Source: Acidobacteria subdivision 2 bacterium RH1 MAG20 (lineage in GTDB: Bacteria > Acidobacteriota > Terriglobia > Terriglobales > Acidobacteriaceae). Taken from it: DNA of 64,000 nt. The notes under the pieces were generated by a model. The model made no database searches. It was not told the DNA's origin and saw nothing but the letters and a program-made list of their open reading frames with translations. The stretch spans positions 16,078 to 80,077 of the forward strand of contig NFUO01000484.1 of the NCBI GenBank assembly GCA_002197545.1. Direction: 5' to 3'. The position numbers were made by a program, and so were the translations under genes. Shown piece after piece: positions 46,948 through 55,439 of the stretch (its first letter is position 1; each line of letters begins with the position of its first letter).

Positions 46948-46981
46948 AATTTGCCGCATCCATAACCAATTTGCCGCAACC
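46948..46981 (+). repeat. Direct repeat upstream of uxaE
   Basis: AATTTGCCGCATCC (46948-46961) recurs as AATTTGCCGCAACC (46968-46981), 13 of 14 identical, with a 20-bp period. It lies in the 109-bp space between the LarA-like gene and uxaE, just after the former's stop. Two helical turns of spacing suggest tandem regulator binding on one face. Confidence 0.55.
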
Positions 46982-47014
46982 CTCCCATATCGGTATGCTG
47001 AGAATGACTGAAAT

Positions 47015-47025
47015 TGGTTAGACCA
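47015..47025. promoter_or_regulatory. Candidate GntR-type operator upstream of uxaE
   Basis: TGGT-TAG-ACCA is an inverted repeat 30 bp before the uxaE start. It resembles operators of GntR/FadR-type uronate regulators (ExuR/UxuR type, TTGGTNNACCAA). No such regulator is encoded in the window, so the assignment rests on the motif alone. Confidence 0.4.
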
Positions 47026-47054
47026 GTGAACGTTTGGAGATAAAGGGCATTGCG

Positions 47055-48317
47055 ATGAGTGAGGAATTGAAGCTTCCTAAGTTTTCACTGGGTGTAGGTG
47101 ACAGGTTTGCACATCAGGCAAAGGCGCAGCTTGCGGCATGTGTTCTGGCTGCTGAAACAGGTATAGAGGTGGTACCGGTCTGGAATAAGTCGAACCGTGA
47201 GCACATGATTATCGGGTCGGAGCCGAGTCAGACGCGCGCTACGGCGGATGCAGCGGTGAAAGAGCTTGGATGGACGAAGCCGTATTTTCTGGATGCGGAC
47301 CACATCAATCTAAAGACGGTGGGGCGGTTCTTAGAGCCTTGCGATTTTTTTACCCTGGACGTCGCGGACTTGATTGGGCAGCCAGCCGATGAGAAGGATG
47401 TGGAAGCGTTCGTGAAACGGCATCCCGAGCTTGTAGGCACAGTGACGATACCGCATATAGATGAGCCCTTCAAGACCGACGTGGTGTTTGTGACGGGTGT
47501 AGCAAATAAATTTTTAGCAGCAGTGCAGGATGCTGGCCGTATCTATCGCTTTCTGGTGGAAAAGAAGGGCGCGGGAAAATTTGTGCCCGAGGTCTCGATA
47601 GATGAGACGGACTATCCCCAGACACCGGTTGAGTTGCTCATTATTCTGGCGGCGATTGCGGATGAGAAGATTCCGATCCAGACGATTGCGCCGAAATTTA
47701 CGGGACGATTCAACAAGGGTGTGGACTATGTAGGCGACATGACGCAGTTCACGAAGGAATTCAGTGAAGACCTGGCAACGATTGCCTTTGCCATCAAGAC
47801 ATATGGCCTGCCTGAGAATCTGAAGTTGAGCGTCCACTCCGGTTCGGACAAGTTTTCGATCTATCCATCGATTCATGATGCGGTAAAGAAATTCGGCGCT
47901 GGCGTTCATTTGAAGACAGCGGGCACCACCTGGCTGGAGGAGCTAATCGGACTGGCAGAGGCCGGAGGGACTGGACTGGAGATTGCCAAAGAAGTTTATT
48001 CGGAGGCATACGACCATAGCGAAGAGCTTTGCGCACCTTACGCGACTGTAATCGACATCGATCCGGCGAAGCTGCCGAAGCCTGAGGATGTGAATAGGTG
48101 GACGAGCGAACAATTCACCTCAGCCCTTCGCCATGAACAGGGCAATAAGTTCTACAACCAGAGTTTCCGGCAACTGCTGCATGTTGGCTTTAAGGTTGCG
48201 GCGAAGATGGGAGACCGCTACCTGAAGGCGCTTGAGGCGAACGAAGAAGTCGTGGCAAAGAACGTGACGAAGAACCTGTTCGACCGGCATATTCGCCCTG
48301 TGTTCCTCGGAAGATAG
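47055..48317 (+). CDS. uxaE: Tagaturonate epimerase
   Basis: 420 aa, UxaE family, which interconverts D-tagaturonate and D-fructuronate so that galacturonate and glucuronate routes merge (characterised in Thermotoga maritima). The opening PKFSLGVGDRFAHQAKAQL is distinctive; DADHINLKTVGRFLEPCDFF, KFTGRFNKGVDYVGD and LSVHSGSDKFSIYP fit a barrel-type sugar isomerase with metal-binding His and Asp. ATG 47055 follows AAAGGGCATTGCG; a TTG at 47034 is less likely. It stands between the LarA-like gene and a KDG kinase. Confidence 0.9.
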   Translation: MSEELKLPKFSLGVGDRFAHQAKAQLAACVLAAETGIEVVPVWNKSNREHMIIGSEPSQTRATADAAVKELGWTKPYFLDADHINLKTVGRFLEPCDFFTLDVADLIGQPADEKDVEAFVKRHPELVGTVTIPHIDEPFKTDVVFVTGVANKFLAAVQDAGRIYRFLVEKKGAGKFVPEVSIDETDYPQTPVELLIILAAIADEKIPIQTIAPKFTGRFNKGVDYVGDMTQFTKEFSEDLATIAFAIKTYGLPENLKLSVHSGSDKFSIYPSIHDAVKKFGAGVHLKTAGTTWLEELIGLAEAGGTGLEIAKEVYSEAYDHSEELCAPYATVIDIDPAKLPKPEDVNRWTSEQFTSALRHEQGNKFYNQSFRQLLHVGFKVAAKMGDRYLKALEANEEVVAKNVTKNLFDRHIRPVFLGR

Positions 48318-48435
48318 TTCTATACTTTTGAGTGCGAACGTGAATATTTATCTGGAGCAAAGCTTCAGATATTGCTTATTACTGTGAATAGACTCGTTTC
48401 CCATGTGGGCATCGAGAATCAAGGAGAATGGCGAA

Positions 48436-49518
48436 ATGAATCTTGGCTTTAAAATCCCCGAAAACGGCACACTTGATCTTCTTTCTCTCGGAGCACTCGT
48501 GCACCGGCTCGATCCTGGCATCATCCCGTTTCGCAAAGCTACAGAATTCGAAATCCATGTTAGCGGTGGAGAGTTTAATGTGGCCGCCAATCTTTCGGAC
48601 TGTTTCAAGATGCGTACCGGCCTCGTCTCGGCGATGGTGTCTTACCCGATTGGCGATATGATTGCCGAGCGTGTGCGGGCGATGGGTGTGCGCCCCTTCT
48701 ATAAAAACTTCGAGCACGATGGCACCCGCGGACCGAACATGGCGACGGTATATAGCGACCGCGGCTTGGGCGTCCGCGCTCCGGTTGTCTTCTACAATCG
48801 TTGCAACGAAGCTGCGGCACTGATGAAGCCTGGTGATTTCGACTGGAAGGCGATCTTTGCTCAAGGGGTTCGATGGTTTCATAGCGGCGGCATCTTCGCC
48901 GCGCTTTCCGAGACCACGGCGGATTTGTTGATTGAAGCAATGAAGGCTGCCAAGGCTGCCGGAGTCATTTGCTCTTTCGATCTGAACTATCGTGAAAAAC
49001 TCTGGAAATCCGTCGGTGGAATTGAGCGCGCTCACAAGGTGCTTGGAGCGATCGTCGAGAACGTCGATGTGCTGGTCGGCAACGAGGAAGACCTGCAGAA
49101 AGGCCTTGGCTTCGAGGGCCCTGAGGTGGCAGCCAAATCCAAGTTGGACACCAAAGCATTCCTTTCGATGATTGAGCAGGTGGTTGCCCGGTATCCAAAC
49201 GTCAAGGTGGTTGCGACTACGCTGCGAGAGGTCCATTCAACGAACCATCACAGTTGGGGTGCGGTGGCCTGGGTCAATGGAGAGGCCGTCTATGCGCCAA
49301 CCTGCGAGTTGGACGTGTACGACCGTGTCGGCGGCGGAGATGGTTTTGCTTCCGGATTTATCTATGGCCTTCTCAACGGCGAATCGCCGGAGCAGGCGAT
49401 CAAACTGGGATGGGCCCACGGTGCACTGATGACAACCTTCCCCGGCGATACCACGATGGCAACGCTTGATCAGGTCAAGGCCTTTGCCAGCGGAGGTTCG
49501 GCACGAATCCAGCGCTAA
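48436..49518 (+). CDS. kdgK: 2-keto-3-deoxygluconate kinase, first copy
   Basis: PfkB/ribokinase-family sugar kinase, 360 aa. SGGEFNVAANLSDCF is the N-terminal substrate motif and DRVGGGDGFASGFIYG the catalytic-Asp signature, with FSFDLNYREKLWK style strands between. KdgK phosphorylates KDG to KDPG, the substrate of the Eda aldolase encoded at 62789. ATG 48436 follows AAGGAGAATGGCGAA. A second, clearly related kinase is encoded at 61643; both share the C-terminal GDTTMAT and the ending GGxARxQR. Substrate assignment is by context; other 2-keto sugar acids are possible. Confidence 0.87.
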   Translation: MNLGFKIPENGTLDLLSLGALVHRLDPGIIPFRKATEFEIHVSGGEFNVAANLSDCFKMRTGLVSAMVSYPIGDMIAERVRAMGVRPFYKNFEHDGTRGPNMATVYSDRGLGVRAPVVFYNRCNEAAALMKPGDFDWKAIFAQGVRWFHSGGIFAALSETTADLLIEAMKAAKAAGVICSFDLNYREKLWKSVGGIERAHKVLGAIVENVDVLVGNEEDLQKGLGFEGPEVAAKSKLDTKAFLSMIEQVVARYPNVKVVATTLREVHSTNHHSWGAVAWVNGEAVYAPTCELDVYDRVGGGDGFASGFIYGLLNGESPEQAIKLGWAHGALMTTFPGDTTMATLDQVKAFASGGSARIQR

Positions 49519-49554
49519 AAATCATCAGTGAAGTTGGGCCTTAGAGGATTTTCA

Positions 49555-49608
49555 CTGGGACTGCGTCCGGTATGCAGCAAGGTTGTAGAGGCTGTGACGC
49601 AGTCCCAG
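49555..49608 (+). terminator. Long-stem hairpin between kdgK and the SDR gene
   Basis: CTGGGACTGCGTC (49555-49567) and GACGCAGTCCCAG (49596-49608) are exact reverse complements with a 28-nt loop, followed by AAAATTCTTTT. The flanks extend partial pairing (TTTTC/GAAAA). It may terminate or attenuate transcription before the SDR gene. Confidence 0.6.
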
Positions 49609-49675
49609 AAAATTCTTTTACACTATGCTTGAGGGTGACCCCAGGTTTGAAACGAATAAAGGAAAAGGAGATTGG

Positions 49676-50452
49676 ATGGGACACCCGTTATTCGATCTGA
49701 GCGGCAAATCGGCTGTGGTGGTTGGTGGAACGTCGGGCATTGGCCTGGCAATGGCGATTGGGCTGGCGGAAGCGGGTGCCGATGTCGTGGCGACCTCGCG
49801 GCGTGCGGAGCAGGTGGAAGAGGCCGCGAAGGCAATTGAGGCCAAGGGCCGCAAGGCGCTAAGGTTGACCTCCGATGTCGGGAAACGTGCTTCTTTGCAG
49901 GCTCTGTTGGATGGAACGCTGAAGAAATTCGGCAAGGTCGATATTTTGATCAACTGCGCGGGCAAGATTAAGCGCGAGCCGACGCTGACCGTGTCCGAAG
50001 AGACCTGGGACGACATTATGGATACGAATGTGACCGGGACATTGCGCGCTTGCCAGATATTCGGAAAGCACATGCTGGAGCGTGGACATGGACGAATCAT
50101 TAACATCGCTTCGCTCAACACATTCGTTTCTTTAAAAGAAGTCACAGCATACGCGGCGAGCAAGGCTGCGGTAGGTGCGCTGACGAAGTCGTTGGCTGTG
50201 GAGTGGAGTTCGCAGGGCGTGACCGTGAATGGCATCGCGCCGGGAGTCTTTCGGACGGCACTCAACCAGAAGCTGCTGGATGAGAGCGACCGCGGCAAGG
50301 AACTTCTGATGCGGACGCCGATGGGACGGTTCGGCAAGACGGAGGAGTTGGTGGGCTCGGCAGTCTTTCTGGCGAGCGATGCATCATCGTTCATCACAGG
50401 CGAGATTCTTGTAGTCGATGGGGGATTTCTCGCCAGCGGCGTGAATCAATAG
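49676..50452 (+). CDS. Short-chain dehydrogenase/reductase in uronate cluster
   Basis: 258 aa classical SDR. Cofactor motif VVVGGTSGIGLAMAIG (TGxxxGxG type), NCAG at the NNAG position, catalytic Ser in INIASLNTF and Tyr-Lys in AYAASKAAVGAL. ATG 49676 follows AAAGGAGATTGG. Relatives act on gluconate, 2-deoxygluconate or fructuronate. Because it follows uxaC, uxaE and kdgK, and the window has no other fructuronate reductase, reduction of fructuronate to mannonate is a reasonable hypothesis. Convergent with larB. Confidence 0.82.
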   Translation: MGHPLFDLSGKSAVVVGGTSGIGLAMAIGLAEAGADVVATSRRAEQVEEAAKAIEAKGRKALRLTSDVGKRASLQALLDGTLKKFGKVDILINCAGKIKREPTLTVSEETWDDIMDTNVTGTLRACQIFGKHMLERGHGRIINIASLNTFVSLKEVTAYAASKAAVGALTKSLAVEWSSQGVTVNGIAPGVFRTALNQKLLDESDRGKELLMRTPMGRFGKTEELVGSAVFLASDASSFITGEILVVDGGFLASGVNQ

Positions 50453-50474
50453 AAACGCTCCGCGTCGTTGCAAT

Positions 50475-50512
50475 CAGAAGCCAGCCGTCCCAGGACTGCT
50501 GGCTTTCTTCTG
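50475..50512 (+). terminator. Terminator after the SDR gene
   Basis: AGAAGCCAGC and GCTGGCTTTCT form a stem of at least six GC-rich pairs around CGTCCCAGGACT, followed by TTTCTTCT. It lies about 25 bp after the SDR stop. The remaining bases up to larB's end (50627) hold no recognisable gene. Confidence 0.65.
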
Positions 50513-50626
50513 CTAGCTGCTTTAGCGCGACGGGCATGACCTCTTTCGAGAAGGGACGGAAGTAGGCATCCATGACGCTGACTGGCATCTTCTCACAGCT
50601 TTTGATGGAGATAGGACAGATGCAGG

Positions 50627-51382
50627 CTACTTGCGAGTGGCGCGAGCGATGAGCGTGGCGATGTAGGCGGCACCAAAGCCGTTGTCGATATTGACGACAC
50701 TGACATTCGGAGAGCAGGAGTTAAGCATCCCTAGTAGAGCCGCCGCGCCGGCAAATGCAGCGCCGTACCCGACGGAGGTAGGAACAGCGATGACGGGTAC
50801 GCTGACCAGCCCACCAACCACACTCGGCAGGGCTCCCTCCATACCCGCGCATACGATGACGGCGTCGGCTGCGGCGAGGGAATCGCGCTGGGCGAGGAGA
50901 CGATGAATGCCGGCGACTCCTACATCGTAGACGCGGGTGACACGAGTACCAAAGAGCTCGGCAGTGACGGCGGCTTCTTCGGCTGCGTATAGATCGCTAG
51001 TTCCGGCGCAGAGGATTGCGATATGGCCTTGCGTCTCGGTGGTGTTTGATTGCCGGAGCGTGATGGTTCGGGCCTGCGGGTGATATTCGGAAGCTGGGAC
51101 GAGAGCAATAACGGCTGCAGCGGTGGCTTCGTCGGCGCGTGTGGCGAGCACGTCAATGCCAGTCGCGGCCATGCGAGAGAAGATCTCAGCGGTGTGCGCC
51201 GCAGACTTGCCCGCTGCATAGATGACCTCAGGCAGGCCGCTGCGAAGAGAGCGGTGGTGATCGATCTTGGCGTAATCAAGGTCTTCAAAGGGAAGAGTAG
51301 CAAGGCGCGCGGAGGCTTGCTCTGGAGTGAGTGTGCCGAGCTGAACCTCGGCGAGGAGTTCGAGGAGAGAAGACTTGTTCAT
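50627..51382 (-). CDS. larB: Nickel-pincer cofactor biosynthesis protein LarB
   Basis: 251 aa, related to AIR carboxylase (PurE). LarB carboxylates and hydrolyses nicotinic acid adenine dinucleotide to start the nickel-pincer nucleotide. Markers are YAKIDHHRSLRSGLPEVIYA near the N-terminus, AILCAGTSDLYAAEEAA, VYDVGVAGIHRLLA, VIVCAGMEGALPSVVGGL and VPTSVGYGAAFAG. ATG 51382 overlaps the larC stop by four bases, so it is the last gene of a larE-larC-larB operon. Required by LarA-type enzymes, one of which lies 4 kb away. Confidence 0.95.
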   Translation of the reverse strand: MNKSSLLELLAEVQLGTLTPEQASARLATLPFEDLDYAKIDHHRSLRSGLPEVIYAAGKSAAHTAEIFSRMAATGIDVLATRADEATAAAVIALVPASEYHPQARTITLRQSNTTETQGHIAILCAGTSDLYAAEEAAVTAELFGTRVTRVYDVGVAGIHRLLAQRDSLAAADAVIVCAGMEGALPSVVGGLVSVPVIAVPTSVGYGAAFAGAAALLGMLNSCSPNVSVVNIDNGFGAAYIATLIARATRK

Positions 51383-52716
51383 TTTGATTTGCTTGCGTGA
51401 TACGCCGCAATGGCAGATTGGATGACTTGTTTGACAGGAACATGATGGGTTGCAGCAGCAGCCCGACAGTCTTCAAATTCAGGAGTGGCGTTGAGTTCTT
51501 CCGTTGCGAGCGATCCTACTTTGATTCGGATGTCTCCGTAAGCAGTGGAGACGGATTGGTGGCTACGGCTGAGACACGAACGCTGTTCCTGATGGATGCG
51601 AATTCCAAGTGTGCTGGTCTCGCGGAGAAGGAGGCGTTCGAGCACAGACACTTTATCGGTATCGCAGAGGACAGTCAGGAGGGTGCCAAGGCGGCCTTTT
51701 TTCATCACGACCGGCGTAAGCATCACGTCGAGCGCCCCTTGCTGTAGAGCTTGTTCGGTGACATGCGCGATGATCTGGGGATTGAGGTCATCGAGAGCGG
51801 TTTCAAGCACGGTGACGGTGTCGGAGCTACCTTGAGGGTCATCGTCAGACTCCCCGATGCTCACACGCAAAACGTTGGGAAACCCTTTGGGATTGCGGGT
51901 TCCGGCACCGTAGCCAATGTTCTGAACCCGCATGGTTGGCTGCTTGCTAAAGGTAGGGGCCAATGCTCGAATGAGAGCTGCGCCGGTAGGAGTCACGAGC
52001 TCCATTTGCGGATCGGCGGAATAGGTAGGCAGGCCGCGCAGCAGGTCCGCTGTGGCAGGTGCTGGCACGGGGAAACGACCGTGCACACAGTCGACTGTGC
52101 CTCCTCCGACATTCACGGGAGAGCAGAACCACTGGTCGATCGCGAGGGCGTGGATGCCCGCAGAGGCGGCGACGATATCTACGATGGCATCGATGGCGCC
52201 TACTTCGTGAAAGTGGATCTTTTCTATATCGACGTTGTGGATTTTGGCTTCGGCAGCTCCCAGAAGCTCGAAAGCCTGAATCGCTATTTGCTTAACAGCT
52301 TCGGCTAAGTTGCTCACTGTAATAATATTGCGGATCGTGCTGAGCGAGCTGCCATGATGTTGGTGTGTAACCTTTTCTTCGGGATGATCGTGATCGTGTT
52401 CGTGCGAATGGGTGGCCTTTGGAGGCGGGCTGTGCTCGTGAGCGTGGCTTTTGAAGTGCTCATCATGGGAATGTGTGTGGGAATCGTGGGATGCGGGCAC
52501 ACCCTTTTCTTCGGCCAAATCTGTGCCATCCAGGACGAATACCTTTGTCGAGGAAATGCCGCTGCGATCGACCTTCTCAATCTTGAGAGAGGCTCCTAGA
52601 TTGAGCGAGGCGATGGCGTCGTGAAAGACCTGCGGGGCGACTCCGGCGTCGAGAAGTGCGCCGAGGAACATATCGCCGCTGATGCCGGCGAAGCAATCGA
52701 GATAGGCGATGCGCAT
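51379..52716 (-). CDS. larC: Nickel insertion protein LarC
   Basis: 445 aa. LarC inserts nickel into the pincer nucleotide in a CTP-dependent reaction. The start MRIAYLDCFAGISGDMFLGA is diagnostic, with FHEVGAIDAIVDIVAASAGI and TPTGAALIRALAP following, and ETALDDLNPQIIAHV beginning the C-terminal domain. Residues about 77-121 form a loop with 16 histidines, fitting nickel binding or storage. It is one uninterrupted frame; in Lactiplantibacillus plantarum the protein is split as larC1/larC2. It lies 12 bp behind larE and overlaps larB. Confidence 0.95.
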   Translation of the reverse strand: MRIAYLDCFAGISGDMFLGALLDAGVAPQVFHDAIASLNLGASLKIEKVDRSGISSTKVFVLDGTDLAEEKGVPASHDSHTHSHDEHFKSHAHEHSPPPKATHSHEHDHDHPEEKVTHQHHGSSLSTIRNIITVSNLAEAVKQIAIQAFELLGAAEAKIHNVDIEKIHFHEVGAIDAIVDIVAASAGIHALAIDQWFCSPVNVGGGTVDCVHGRFPVPAPATADLLRGLPTYSADPQMELVTPTGAALIRALAPTFSKQPTMRVQNIGYGAGTRNPKGFPNVLRVSIGESDDDPQGSSDTVTVLETALDDLNPQIIAHVTEQALQQGALDVMLTPVVMKKGRLGTLLTVLCDTDKVSVLERLLLRETSTLGIRIHQEQRSCLSRSHQSVSTAYGDIRIKVGSLATEELNATPEFEDCRAAAATHHVPVKQVIQSAIAAYHASKSK

Positions 52717-52728
52717 GGTGCTATTGTT

Positions 52729-53559
52729 TCACGACGCGGGGGCAATATCGGTTACAGAGAGAACAGCGTTCATACTGCCGGAGCGGTAGCCCTGGGTGTC
52801 GAGTGTGACATAGAGGAAGCCGAGGGGCCGCAGAGCAGCAGTGATGCGATCAAGGGTTTCGAGAGTCAAGGCGCGGGGGAGTTCATCGCGGGAGATCTCA
52901 ATACGCGCAAGGTCGCCATGGTGCCGCACGCGTACCTGCTGGAAGCCAAGGGCGTGGAGAGCCTCTTCGGACTGTTCAACCTGGGCCAGGTTCTCGCGTG
53001 TGACGGGTCGGCCGTACTCGATGCGGGAGGAGAGGCAGGCCGATGCTGGTTTGTCCCAGACTTTGAGACCGGCCTCGTGGGCAAGCTGCCGGATCTCGGC
53101 TTTCGTTAGCTGCGCGGTAACAAGAGGCGCAACGGCATAGTGCTGTGCGGCAGCCTGTTGGCCGGGACGAAATTCGCCGCGGTCATCAAGGTTCATTCCA
53201 TAGGCGATGTGACGGAAGCCTCGTGCTTCACGCTCGGCCTCCATGCGTGTGAAGAGCTCATCCTTGCAGTGAAAGCAGCGCTGGCTGTCGTTGCGCTGAT
53301 AGTCGAGATTTTCGAGTTCTTCTGTGTAAAGGATTTGCGTAGGGATGTTATGTTCAGCGGCAAAGGCAAGAGCGGCGGCCAGTTCGGCCCGAGGCAGGGA
53401 AGCAGAATCGGCAATAACGGCTAGCATCTCGTCGCCCAGCGCCTGATAAGCGACAAACGCGAGGTAGGCTGAGTCGGTCCCACCAGAATAGGCCACGAGA
53501 AGGCTGCCGAGGTCGCGGAGCGTAGTTTCGAGCAAGTCGCGTTTGGCAGTCAGTGACAT
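52729..53559 (-). CDS. larE: Nickel-pincer cofactor sulfur transferase LarE
   Basis: 276 aa PP-loop enzyme that adds the two sulfurs of the pincer. The PP-loop is SGGTDS at 25-30 (the family SGGxDS), RCFHCKDELF is at about 94-103, and PASACLSSRI supplies Cys175, equivalent to the sacrificial Cys176 of L. plantarum LarE. I prefer ATG 53559, giving exactly the L. plantarum length; TTG 53589 would add ten residues. First gene of the larE-larC-larB operon. Whether it uses sacrificial cysteine or an iron-sulfur-bound sulfide cannot be told from these motifs. Confidence 0.93.
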   Translation of the reverse strand: MSLTAKRDLLETTLRDLGSLLVAYSGGTDSAYLAFVAYQALGDEMLAVIADSASLPRAELAAALAFAAEHNIPTQILYTEELENLDYQRNDSQRCFHCKDELFTRMEAEREARGFRHIAYGMNLDDRGEFRPGQQAAAQHYAVAPLVTAQLTKAEIRQLAHEAGLKVWDKPASACLSSRIEYGRPVTRENLAQVEQSEEALHALGFQQVRVRHHGDLARIEISRDELPRALTLETLDRITAALRPLGFLYVTLDTQGYRSGSMNAVLSVTDIAPAS

Positions 53560-53619
53560 CTGTCTGAATTGTAGGACAGGAAGCGCCAAACAAGTTTGCG
53601 GCGCATCCGGAAAGATTGC

Positions 53620-54357
53620 TCAAGCCTTACCGGGTTCCCCGGAGGCGTTCCACCTGTACTTCATCTGCGCATGCCGCAGCTTCTCAAGATCGGCCTCATC
53701 TAATTCCTTCGCCCCACCAAGTTGATGCGCGGCGAGACACACCTGGGCAAAGTGTTCCACCGTTTCGGTCTTCATAAATGCATCAATCAAGGTATCTCCA
53801 TAGGTCAGCAGCCCATGGTTCGTGAGCAGGATTGCATCGTGATGAAGCACGAAGGGCTCCAGACTCTGACCTACCTCGTCCGTGCGGGTGGTCGCATACT
53901 TCGCCAGCGGAACTAGGCCAGTTGTCATCATAATCTCAGAGCAGATGAGCTGGTCGAGCGCCTTACGGCACGCGGCAAACGCCGTCGCAATCGGTGGGTA
54001 GGCATGGACGATGGCCTGAACATCGGGGCGCATGCGATATATCGTCAGGTGCATGCCGATCTCGCTGGTCACATTTCGCGACCCAGAAAGCTTCTTTCCC
54101 TTCAGATCGACAATGACCATATCTGCCGCCTGGAGGAGAGACTTGCTGTATCCGGTCGGCGTCGCCAAAATGCGTGCCCCATCCAGGCGCACGGACAGAT
54201 TGCCAGCGGTTCCGGGCGTATAGCCGATCCGATGCATGGATTTGCCGATGCGGACCAGTTGCCTGCGGAAGTCTGTCTCTGACGCGCTCACAGCCGTTCC
54301 CCGGTTCTTGCTGGTGACGTGTACTTGTATAGGCTCTTCGGCCAAGTATTGGGTCAT
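53620..54357 (-). CDS. Class II aldolase/adducin-family protein with altered metal site
   Basis: 245 aa. Family motifs: YTPGTAGNLSVRLDG, TPTGYSKSLL, Glu99 in TSEIGMHLTIYRMRPDV, and TNHGLLTYG with His180. The usual zinc pair HAHPP reads HAYPP here (His118, Tyr120), so one of three metal ligands is replaced. Members act as sugar-phosphate aldolases or 4-epimerases on fuculose-, rhamnulose- or ribulose-phosphates. I chose ATG 54357, four bases after the upstream radical SAM stop; an ATG at 54387 would overlap it. The position after larE's upstream end hints at, but does not prove, a sugar-acid role. Confidence 0.83.
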   Translation of the reverse strand: MTQYLAEEPIQVHVTSKNRGTAVSASETDFRRQLVRIGKSMHRIGYTPGTAGNLSVRLDGARILATPTGYSKSLLQAADMVIVDLKGKKLSGSRNVTSEIGMHLTIYRMRPDVQAIVHAYPPIATAFAACRKALDQLICSEIMMTTGLVPLAKYATTRTDEVGQSLEPFVLHHDAILLTNHGLLTYGDTLIDAFMKTETVEHFAQVCLAAHQLGGAKELDEADLEKLRHAQMKYRWNASGEPGKA

Positions 54358-54361
54358 TGCA

Positions 54362-55353
54362 CTATGACGTCTTTCTTGTCCGGTCAAAAAAAGGCTTCAC
54401 ACCTTTGCCGACACGATCGGACGCGATAAATATACGACCGGCGGTAACATTTCCCACCACTTTATGATGTCCGACGGCAGCAAGGCCCATAGAGCCAATA
54501 CAACCGCACTGCGAGCAATCCGGCTTGCCGCCGAACTGACACAGCGTAATCGCCGTCTTCAAATCGGCGGACACGGTCCGAGTTGTGCGGGCAAAGATGC
54601 ATTCTTCTGGCGAGCGGGGAGGATGTTCAACTCTCGGATCCACGACTCATGCATATCCAGAATGGGATAGAGCGGCCGCAGCCTTAGCAGTTCGGCAATT
54701 ACGGCAGCTCGTACCTCGGGTGTCAGAATCTCAGGTCCCTCTGCGCCTAGCTGCGGCGTAAAGATGCTCATCCATACCTTCTTCGCCTCCGGCCCGACGC
54801 TCCAGAAGTGAAGAAAATCTTCAAGGTAATGAGGTCTGTCGGCAATCTGTCCTGTGATCGTGCAGTGGATGGTAGCTCGCGCGCCCTCAAGGTTCTTTAG
54901 GATGCGCTCATACGTTGCGGGTTTTCGACGCGCATCGTGTTCCGGTTGCAATCCATCCACAGAAACCACGAGATTGAATTTCGGAAGAGTGGCCCAGTGT
55001 TTGGGAATCTGCCGAAAGGCGCTGGTGACAATCTGTACGTGAATGCCGCGATGATCGAGTTTGGGCAACAGCACCTCCAACTCGCGGTAGCGAACCAGCG
55101 GGTCTCCGCCTACGAGAGAAAGATGGAGAGGATGATATTCATCGACTATCTGAAGCACGCCCTTTACCAACGCGTCCTCTTTGTAATCCACCAGTTGGTG
55201 CAGCGTATTTCCGCCGCCGCCCAGATGCGCGGCGTCATAGGCATAGCATCCGGGGCAGCGCAACGGACACTCCTTTGTGATTTCAATGGATAGCGATGGG
55301 CATCGCCCTGCCAGAATTCCAGCCCACGCGTGTAGTACTTCTGAAGTCTTCAC
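54362..55353 (-). pseudogene. Radical SAM protein, frameshifted near its C-terminus
   Basis: The Fe4S4 motif is C29-x3-C33-x2-C36 (ITKECPLRCPGCYAYD), followed by LSLVGGDPLVRYRELEVLL. Frame one ends at 54559 after WIRE; the expected rest is in another frame as EHPPRSPEECIFARTTRTVS, then CQFGGKPDCSQCGCIGS, a Cys-rich C-terminus suggesting a second iron-sulfur cluster, stopping at 54362. One added base near 54625 restores about 330 aa. GTG 55353 has GGGAG upstream and is preferred to an ATG at 55446. The substrate of this family is not known to me; it is not obviously a cofactor maturase of the Lar pathway. Confidence 0.78.
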
Positions 55354-55439
55354 TGAGTCTCCCTTCGGCCAGTGCGGCTTTGGGTGAACAATCCACTGTC
55401 TATTCCTATAGACGATTGACAAAAGGGGACAGTTCCTGA

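Noticed and set aside
50394..50588. A 64-codon minus-strand frame between the SDR gene and larB
   Set aside because: Overlaps the SDR terminator and 3' end, no family resemblance; could at most be a decayed remnant.
51379..52716. Programmed frameshift in larC as in Lactiplantibacillus
   Set aside because: The gene is one continuous frame here, so no recoding is needed.
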